From assembly GCA_966211815.1 (NCBI GenBank), contig CBIHOD010000007.1, positions 37,689 to 101,688 of the forward strand: DNA of 64,000 nucleotides, given 5' to 3'. Position 1 is the first letter of the stretch; each line of letters starts with the position of its first letter. The notes beneath the pieces were generated by a model, which saw only the letters and a list, made by a program, of their open reading frames with translations, had not been told where the DNA came from and did no database searches. Made by a program: the position numbers and the translations under genes. This DNA comes from JANPCX01 sp966211815. GTDB taxonomy: Bacteria; Pseudomonadota; Gammaproteobacteria; Burkholderiales; Burkholderiaceae_C. This document shows, one piece after another, positions 59,201 through 64,000 of the stretch.

Positions 59201-60611
59201 GGCGGCGCGCCTGGCGCTGCCGGCGGCGGCGGTCAACCTGGACGAATGGTCGGCGGTGGCCGGCAAGGTGCTCGGCGCAGGCGCAGGCACGGTCGCGGGC
59301 ACCGGCACCGGCACCGGCACCGACGGCGCCTCGGTGTCGCCCGTGGGCTGGGGCGGCCCCTCGGGCTACGCACCGAGCCAATTGCAGGTGCAGGCCCAGG
59401 AGCTGAACTACAGCCCGATGCGGCTGAACGACGTCGACGCGCAGGCCCGTTGGGAGCGCGGTGAATGGCGGGTGGCCGTCGACGCCCGGCAGGCCCAGGG
59501 CGAAGTGCTGTGGCGCCCGGCCTCGCCCCAGCAGGCGGGCCGGGTGCATGCGCGCCTGTCCCGCCTGTCGGTCGGAGCGCCTTCGGGCGGCGGCCCGGCC
59601 GCGGACGCCGCCGCTCCCGCCAACGCGAACAACGGCAACGGCGCCAATGGCGGTGCAGAAATGCCCGCGCTCGATGTCGTCGTCGACGATTTCGAGCTGC
59701 GCGGCCGCCGACTCGGCCGCCTCGAAGTGCAGGCCAGCCACGCCGGCAACGCCGCCTCCGCCCGCGGGCCGGTGGCCGACTGGCAGATGCAGCGCCTGGC
59801 CTTGACCACGCCGGAGGCGAGGCTGTCGGCCACCGGGCATTGGCAGGCGCCGGGCGGCGCCGCCGCGGTTTTCGGCGGCTCGGCACGGACGGGCCCGCGC
59901 CAGACCCAAATGGATTTCAAACTGCAAGTGGACGACGCCGGCGCCCTGCTCGAACGGCTCGGCCACGCCAAGACCGTGCGCGGCGGCAAGGGCGAGCTGG
60001 CGGGACAGTTGGCCTGGAACGGCTCGCCCTTCAGCCCCGACCCCTTGAGCATGAGCGGCCAGATGACCGTCGACATGGGTTCCGGCCAGTTCCTCAAGGC
60101 CGAGCCCGGCGCCGCGCGGCTGCTGGGCGTGCTCAGCCTGCAGTCGCTGCCGCGCCGCCTGCTGCTGGATTTCCGCGACGTGTTCCAGGACGGCTTCGCC
60201 TTCGACAACCTCACCGGCGATGTCAGCATGAGCCAGGGGGTGGCTTCGACCAACAACCTGCGCATGCGCGGCGTGCAGGCGGCGGTGCTGATGGAAGGCA
60301 AGGCCAGCCTGGTCGACGAGACGCAAGACCTGCGCGTCGTCGTCGTGCCCGAGATCAATGCCGGCACCGCCTCGTTGGCCTATGCCGTGATCAACCCTGC
60401 CGTGGGCCTGGGCTCCTTCCTGGCGCAGATGTTCCTGCGCAAACCGCTGACCGAAGCCAACACCCGCGAGTTCCACGTCACCGGCCCGTGGGCCGATCCC
60501 AAGGTCAACCGGGTGCAGCACACGCCGCCGCCGCAGGCGGATGCCGCCGCGGAACCGGCTTCCCGCGCGGCTTCCGCAGCGTCGGAGTCCGGCGCAAAGA
60601 CCAAGCCTTGA
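56274..60611 (+). CDS. yhdP: YhdP-family AsmA-like envelope protein
   Basis: 1445 residues. One N-terminal membrane helix (LVLGLLLAVWGLVLVAWLTLHWGIL, about 38-62) followed by a very long, repetitive beta-rich periplasmic part, the plan of the AsmA/YhdP bridge proteins thought to carry phospholipid to the outer membrane. C-terminal DETQDLRVVVVPEINAGTASLAYAVINPAVGLGSFLAQ is the AsmA-like C-terminal signature. Low-complexity insertions occur near 1000-1020 (Gly/Thr/Ala runs, including a GTGTGTGTD run) and near 1105-1125. It is longer than E. coli YhdP (1266). The nitrilase gene follows 79 bases later. Confidence 0.93.
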   Translation: MSRIPPARQTAFPPRRAVARLLMPARLLWRSTKWCARLVLGLLLAVWGLVLVAWLTLHWGILPHIEQWRGPLETQATRALGVPVKLGSIQVRSRGWVPSVELNEVTLLDARGQPALVLPRVTAALSPHSLLRLELRFEQLILDGPRLEVRRDAAGRVFVAGLPPPSGDTGRRSGADWLLRQHEFVIRDGSVRWVDEQRQAPPLLLSDVQLVMRNGLRRHEMRLDATPPQGWGRRFSLRGRFTQPLLARAGQWERWTGQAHADLPEADVRELGRHMDLPFELKEGRGALRAWAQWRHGRPESATLDMALREVSARLSPELEPLVLSEVQGRLLARRGASELQFDVKQLTFTTQDGLHWPAADASVKLQQQQRAPDAPVTGGQVTASAFDLRLLSQVAARLPLGDAVNRLLRETEPQGQLRDLDLRWQGQAKAPTAYRLKARLQALSLQARPADDARGVGRPGIHNAQLDIDADQSGGSAKVSLQDGRIDLPGVFAEPAVPLQRLSADLGWRIEPAKEKDGLPRLTLQWNHAQFANADMQGEVSGSWRTGDGASGFGKGLRLPGHLQLEGRLSEGDVSQVARYLPQRIPEAVRGYLANALNRGRMAQVSVRVRGDLAEFPFTKARTAAEGEFRIAGRVRDATLAYVPSMPAHGDTPAWTSPWPAFTDLNGEVVIDRDLLEIRDARARVMGVSLDRVNGQVRDLTQKGRTTLQIAGEGRGELSNMLRFVETSPVGRWTNHALGRATAGGVADLKLNLTLPVFDMAATAVKGSVLLPGNDLRLQPELPLLGAAQGRVDFSNTGFAVVGATARLMGGDASFSGGTQLDRSVRITGQGVATAEAVQRASELGALSRLAAAFSGQAAYRLDLGVVAGRTELNLSSNLVGWASQLPAPLAKPADAAWPLRLQTRLLPPEAAAAGDSAAGVARAVQDSLKVDVGTVLQAQYVREWPADDPQAPPRVLRGAVGVGAAAPAMPSAGVAARLALPAAAVNLDEWSAVAGKVLGAGAGTVAGTGTGTGTDGASVSPVGWGGPSGYAPSQLQVQAQELNYSPMRLNDVDAQARWERGEWRVAVDARQAQGEVLWRPASPQQAGRVHARLSRLSVGAPSGGGPAADAAAPANANNGNGANGGAEMPALDVVVDDFELRGRRLGRLEVQASHAGNAASARGPVADWQMQRLALTTPEARLSATGHWQAPGGAAAVFGGSARTGPRQTQMDFKLQVDDAGALLERLGHAKTVRGGKGELAGQLAWNGSPFSPDPLSMSGQMTVDMGSGQFLKAEPGAARLLGVLSLQSLPRRLLLDFRDVFQDGFAFDNLTGDVSMSQGVASTNNLRMRGVQAAVLMEGKASLVDETQDLRVVVVPEINAGTASLAYAVINPAVGLGSFLAQMFLRKPLTEANTREFHVTGPWADPKVNRVQHTPPPQADAAAEPASRAASAASESGAKTKP

Positions 60612-60690
60612 AACGAAGCATGCGCCGCGCGGCCGGGCGCGGCATCATCCGCAAACCCCGCTTCCCTCAACCTCCGTGGAGTCCCGAACG

Positions 60691-61533
60691 ATGCACATCG
60701 CCGCCTTGCAAATGGTGTCCACCCCCGATGTCGAACTCAACCTGGGCAAAGCCGCCGAGCTGATCCGGCGGGCGGCGCGGCAGGGCGCGTCGCTCGCGGC
60801 GCTGCCCGAGTACTTCTGCTTCATGGGCGCGCACGACCGCGACAAGCTCGCGCTCGGCGAGCCGGCGGTCGCGGTCGGCGACGCCCCCGGCGGCGACGCG
60901 CCGGTCCAGCACCGGCTGGCCGCGCTGGCGCGCGAGCACGGCTTGTGGATCCTCGGCGGCACCGTGCCCATCCGAGGCTCCGACGCCGACCACGTCTACA
61001 ACGCGAGCATCGTCTTCTCGCCCGAGGGCCGGGTGGCCGCGCGGTACGACAAGGTCCACCTCTTCTGCTACGACAACGGCCAGGAGCGCTACGACGAAGG
61101 CCAGGTGCTGCAGGCCGGCCGGTCGGCCGTGGCCTGCGGGATGCAGGTCGGCGGCGAAGCCTGGCGCATGGGATTGAGCGTCTGCTACGACCTGCGCTTC
61201 CCCGAGCTTTACCGCCAGTTGATGAGCCCGCCCTGCGGTCTGCTCGCCGTGCCGGCCGCCTTCACCTACACCACCGGCCAGGCGCACTGGGAGCTGCTGC
61301 TGCGCGCGCGCGCGGTCGAGAACCAGTGCTACGTGATCGCGCCCGCGCAAGGCGGCCGCCACCCCAACGGCCGCCGCACCTGGGGCCACAGCATGGTCAT
61401 CGACCCCTGGGGCGAGGTGCTGGCGGTGCTGCCGGAAGGCGAGGGCGTCGCGATGGCCGAGGTCAAGGCCGAGCGGCTGGCCCAGGTGAGGACGCAGTTG
61501 CCGGCGCTGACGCACCGGCGCGATTGGCCCTGA
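60691..61533 (+). CDS. Nitrilase/omega-amidase family carbon-nitrogen hydrolase
   Basis: 280 residues. The catalytic triad Glu in AALPEYFCF, Lys in YDKVHLF and Cys in SVCYDLRFPELYR is intact. Nit-type members hydrolyse deaminated glutathione or omega-amides. Start at 60691 gives MHIAALQMVSTPD, the usual N-terminus. Position after yhdP is conserved in betaproteobacteria; tldD, which often follows, is not next here. The stop faces the glycosyltransferase gene. Confidence 0.93.
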   Translation: MHIAALQMVSTPDVELNLGKAAELIRRAARQGASLAALPEYFCFMGAHDRDKLALGEPAVAVGDAPGGDAPVQHRLAALAREHGLWILGGTVPIRGSDADHVYNASIVFSPEGRVAARYDKVHLFCYDNGQERYDEGQVLQAGRSAVACGMQVGGEAWRMGLSVCYDLRFPELYRQLMSPPCGLLAVPAAFTYTTGQAHWELLLRARAVENQCYVIAPAQGGRHPNGRRTWGHSMVIDPWGEVLAVLPEGEGVAMAEVKAERLAQVRTQLPALTHRRDWP

Positions 61534-61569
61534 GGGCGGCGCGCGCCGGCCGCCTCGCGCGCGCCGCGG

Positions 61570-62613
61570 TCAACGCGCCGGGGACAGTCCCGGCGCGCAT
61601 TCGATGCACCGCAGCGCCGCCTGCTCGAAGCTGAACTGGCGGGCGTGCGCGAGGATGTCCTGTTCGCTCCACGCGCGGTCGCGCACGTCCTGCAACGCCC
61701 GGGCCAGGGCGCCGTCGTCGCCGGGCTCGATCAGGATGCCGGACCGCGGCGTGACCACGTCGCGCAGGAAACCGCGGTTGATCGACACCACCGGCTTGCC
61801 GAACGACATCGCCAGCATCGCGGTGCCCGAGGTGAGGATCTCCCGGTAGGGGATGCACAGCGTGTCGCTCGCCGCGACATAGGCCGAGACGAGCTCGTCC
61901 GGCACGAACCGGGCGTCCAGCCGGATCCGCGGGTCGCCGCCGGCGGCGGCCTCCACGCGAGCCTGGTAGTCGCTGTCGGAGAACCGGCCCGCCACGAGCA
62001 GCAGCGCATCCCCGGGCGCGCTCTGCTTGAACACGCGGATCAGGCCTTCGAGATTCTTGTACGGCTTGATCTGGCCGAAGAACAGGTAGACGAACGCGCC
62101 GTCGTCGATGCCCAGGGCCCGGCGGGCGGACGCCCGGGTGTGGTCGGGCCGGTAGTGACCGATCCAGTGGCCGTGGGGTATGCGCCGGCATTTGCGCCGG
62201 GCCGACGGGAAACGCTCCACCAGCACCGCCTCGGCTTGCTCGCCATGCACCCACACCACCGACGCGAGGCGGATCAGCCAGCGCCGCGCCCAGGTGTCGA
62301 CCACCGGGAAGCGGCAGCGGTCGTGGGGCATGAGGTTGTGGGCTGTCCACCAGATGTGGCGGGTCTTCAGGCGCACCAGCGCGAACAGCAGCACGAAGCG
62401 CAGGAAGCCGGACGCCACGCCGCGCAGGCTGCCCCGGGCGGTGTACATGAAGGACGGCCAGTGGATGTGCACGACATCGTCGGCGCGCAGGTTGCGCGCC
62501 AGCCAGCCGCCGGCCCAGACGCCGGTCTCGACCCGCACGCCCTGGGCTTGCAGCGCGGCGTAGAAGGAATCGTTGTAGGCGATGCCGAGGTGGGGGAAGG
62601 CGAGGATTCTCAT
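61570..62613 (-). CDS. GT4-like glycosyltransferase
   Basis: 347 residues. GT-B fold with C-terminal FGQIKPYKNLEGLIRVFK, the donor-binding pattern of GT4 enzymes, followed by REILTSGTAMLAMSFGKPVV in place of the E-x7-E box. The N-terminal half has FPHLGIAYNDSFYAALQ and WTAHNLMPHD. No signal peptide. Donor and acceptor are unknown. It stands alone between the nitrilase gene and lysS, not in a polysaccharide cluster. Confidence 0.82.
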   Translation of the reverse strand: MRILAFPHLGIAYNDSFYAALQAQGVRVETGVWAGGWLARNLRADDVVHIHWPSFMYTARGSLRGVASGFLRFVLLFALVRLKTRHIWWTAHNLMPHDRCRFPVVDTWARRWLIRLASVVWVHGEQAEAVLVERFPSARRKCRRIPHGHWIGHYRPDHTRASARRALGIDDGAFVYLFFGQIKPYKNLEGLIRVFKQSAPGDALLLVAGRFSDSDYQARVEAAAGGDPRIRLDARFVPDELVSAYVAASDTLCIPYREILTSGTAMLAMSFGKPVVSINRGFLRDVVTPRSGILIEPGDDGALARALQDVRDRAWSEQDILAHARQFSFEQAALRCIECAPGLSPAR

Positions 62614-62700
62614 CGGGGGCTCGTGCAGCCGGGGGCCGCGGTGTCTCGGGCGGCACTTTAAGGCCTGCCGGGCGCCGGGGGCGTGCGGCGCGCGTCCACC

Positions 62701-62706
62701 TAAAAT
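62701..62706 (+). promoter_or_regulatory. Candidate -10 box of lysS
   Basis: TAAAAT followed by C, 44 bases before the lysS ATG. No clear -35 in the GC-rich upstream sequence. Confidence 0.4.
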
Positions 62707-62744
62707 CGCCGCTTCCCCAAGCCGCCGCTGAGCACAAGGCCCGC

Positions 62745-64000
62745 ATGACCCCCACCACCGACGAGAACCAGCTCATCACCGAACGCCGTGAGAAGCTGGC
62801 CGCCATCCGCCGCCAAGGCGTGGCCTTCCCCAACGATTTCAAGCCCACGGACCACGCGCTGGCGCTGTCGGAGCGCTTCGGCGCGCGCAGCGCCGAGGAA
62901 CTCGAGGCCGCCGAGCCGGTCGCGGTGAAGGTGGCCGGCCGTCTGATGCTCAAGCGGGTGATGGGCAAGGCCAGCTTCGGCACGCTGCAGGACGCCACCG
63001 GCCGGCTGCAGCTGTTCGTCACGAAAGACGCGCTGGGCGAAGAGGCCTACGCCGCCTTCAAGCACTGGGACCTGGGCGACATCCTCGGCGCGGAAGGCAC
63101 CTTGTTCAAGACCAAGACCGGCGAGCTGTCGGTTCGCGTCACCGCCCTGCGCCTGCTGACCAAGAGCCTGCGGCCGCTGCCCGACAAATTCCACGGCATG
63201 GCCGACCAGGAACAGAAATACCGCCAGCGCTACGTCGACCTGATCACCGACGAGCAGGCCCGTGCCCGCTTCGCCGCCCGCAGCAAGGCCGTCAGCGCGA
63301 TCCGCGGCTTCATGGTCGACAACGGCTTCCTCGAGGTCGAGACGCCGATGCTGCACCCCATCCCCGGCGGCGCCAACGCCAAGCCCTTCGTCACCCACCA
63401 CAACGCGCTCGACCAGGAGATGTTCCTGCGCATCGCGCCCGAGCTCTACCTCAAGCGGCTGATCGTCGGCGGCTTCGAGCGGGTGTTCGAGATCAACCGC
63501 AACTTCCGCAACGAAGGCATCAGCGTCCGGCACAACCCGGAGTTCACGATGATGGAGTTCTACGCGGCCTACTGGAACCACCACGACCTGATGGACTTCA
63601 CCGAGCAGGTGCTGCGCCACGCCGCGACGGTGGCCACCGGCTCGGCGGCCATCACCTACGCCGGCCAGCCGGTGCACCTGGACCAGCCCTTCGCCAGGCT
63701 GTCGGTGCGCGATTCCCTCGTCGCCCACGCCGGGCTGACCGCCGCCGAGGCCGACGATGCCGGCGTGCTGCGCGCGCGCTTGAAGGCCCTCGGCGAGGAA
63801 GCGCCCGCGCACTGGAAGCTGCCCGAGCTGCAGTTCGGCCTGTTCGAGGCGGCGGTCGAAGAGAAACTCTGGCAACCCACCTTCATCATCGACTACCCGG
63901 TCGAGGTGTCGCCGCTGGCCCGCGCTTCCGACACCAACCCGGCGATCACCGAGCGCTTCGAGCTTTTCATCACCGGCCGCGAATACGCCAACGGCTTCTC
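62745..64000 (+). CDS. lysS: Lysyl-tRNA synthetase, N-terminal part (3' end outside window)
   Basis: 418 codons are visible without a stop. Class II synthetase charging tRNA-Lys. The OB-fold anticodon domain (about 50-150, VKVAGRLMLKRVMGKASFGTLQD) is followed by the catalytic domain: motif 1 around FMVDNGFLEVETPMLHPIPGGANAKPF and motif 2 FEINRNFRNEGISVRHNPEFTMMEFYAAYW. The window ends inside the ITGREYANGF segment. The ATG at 62745 is the first start in the open frame that gives the family N-terminus (TDENQLITERREKLAAIR). Confidence 0.96.
   Translation, partial: MTPTTDENQLITERREKLAAIRRQGVAFPNDFKPTDHALALSERFGARSAEELEAAEPVAVKVAGRLMLKRVMGKASFGTLQDATGRLQLFVTKDALGEEAYAAFKHWDLGDILGAEGTLFKTKTGELSVRVTALRLLTKSLRPLPDKFHGMADQEQKYRQRYVDLITDEQARARFAARSKAVSAIRGFMVDNGFLEVETPMLHPIPGGANAKPFVTHHNALDQEMFLRIAPELYLKRLIVGGFERVFEINRNFRNEGISVRHNPEFTMMEFYAAYWNHHDLMDFTEQVLRHAATVATGSAAITYAGQPVHLDQPFARLSVRDSLVAHAGLTAAEADDAGVLRARLKALGEEAPAHWKLPELQFGLFEAAVEEKLWQPTFIIDYPVEVSPLARASDTNPAITERFELFITGREYANGF

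Noticed and set aside
59288..59325. Short tandem repeat (GGCACC units) as a phase-variable tract
   Set aside because: Unit length of six keeps the yhdP frame, the tract is short and imperfect; read as a low-complexity linker.
57468..60521. 1017-codon open frame on the minus strand
   Set aside because: Antisense of yhdP, with the same low-information composition; yhdP has clear AsmA-like ends and a membrane helix.

Overview
The window reads as chromosome of a high-GC betaproteobacterium. I infer Burkholderiales, probably a Comamonadaceae relative (Variovorax/Ramlibacter type), from the gene orders: purE-purK-tsaC, divergent amgK/lptD-surA-rsmA, leuS-lptE-holA, bamE-dapB-exbB-exbD facing fur, hpf-ptsN-hprK, and yhdP-nitrilase. 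This is from gene content and order only; no search was run. Most of the 57 annotated protein genes are housekeeping. No rRNA, tRNA, CRISPR array, prophage or complete insertion sequence was seen.

Layout. 1-6.8 kb: the 3' end of a TPR protein, a thioredoxin-fold chaperone, purE-purK-tsaC, and two SGNH-hydrolase lipoproteins, the second behind a strong palindromic operator candidate. 6.8-13.4 kb: SemiSWEET and dacB facing a tsaB-rimI-uracil-DNA glycosylase-GGDEF/EAL run. 13.4-20.8 kb: a DUF4148/LysR divergent pair, then amgK against lptD-surA-rsmA. 20.8-22 kb: a lower-GC accessory island with a secreted RNase Sa-type ribonuclease and its barstar-type inhibitor, next to what looks like a decayed gene end. 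22-29.6 kb: maeB, a DctS/DctR-like two-component system, thiL-pgpA-pncC. 29.6-31 kb: a VapBC-type toxin-antitoxin pair with a perfect 13-bp inverted-repeat operator, then a cluster of REP-type repeats. 31-42.5 kb: leuS-lptE-holA, an astacin-type metalloprotease, bamE-dapB-exbB-exbD, fur, hpf-ptsN-hprK. 42.5-51.6 kb: corA, a light/oxidative-stress lipid module (flavoprotein, DUF1365, Cfa-like methyltransferase, NTF2-like protein, renalase-like flavoprotein) and a divergent MerR/B12-binding photoreceptor-type regulator, then a ferritin-like diiron protein. 51.6-64 kb: a glutathione transferase, glnE with an overlapping rhombosortase, yhdP, a nitrilase, a glycosyltransferase and the 5' part of lysS.

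The most unusual structure is not a protein. Two roughly 160-bp elements, at 35611-35771 and 55924-56089, lie in divergent intergenic regions in opposite orientation. Each has near-perfect long terminal inverted repeats. The end sequences differ between copies but match within a copy. The cores are alike, and a short central hairpin keeps its pairing through a compensatory change. They look like a non-autonomous, hairpin-forming repeat family. Other points worth a look are the RNase/barstar island, the REP cluster, the autoregulatory-looking toxin-antitoxin operator, an SGNH protein lacking the usual nucleophile, and a shared promoter motif upstream of leuS and ptsN.
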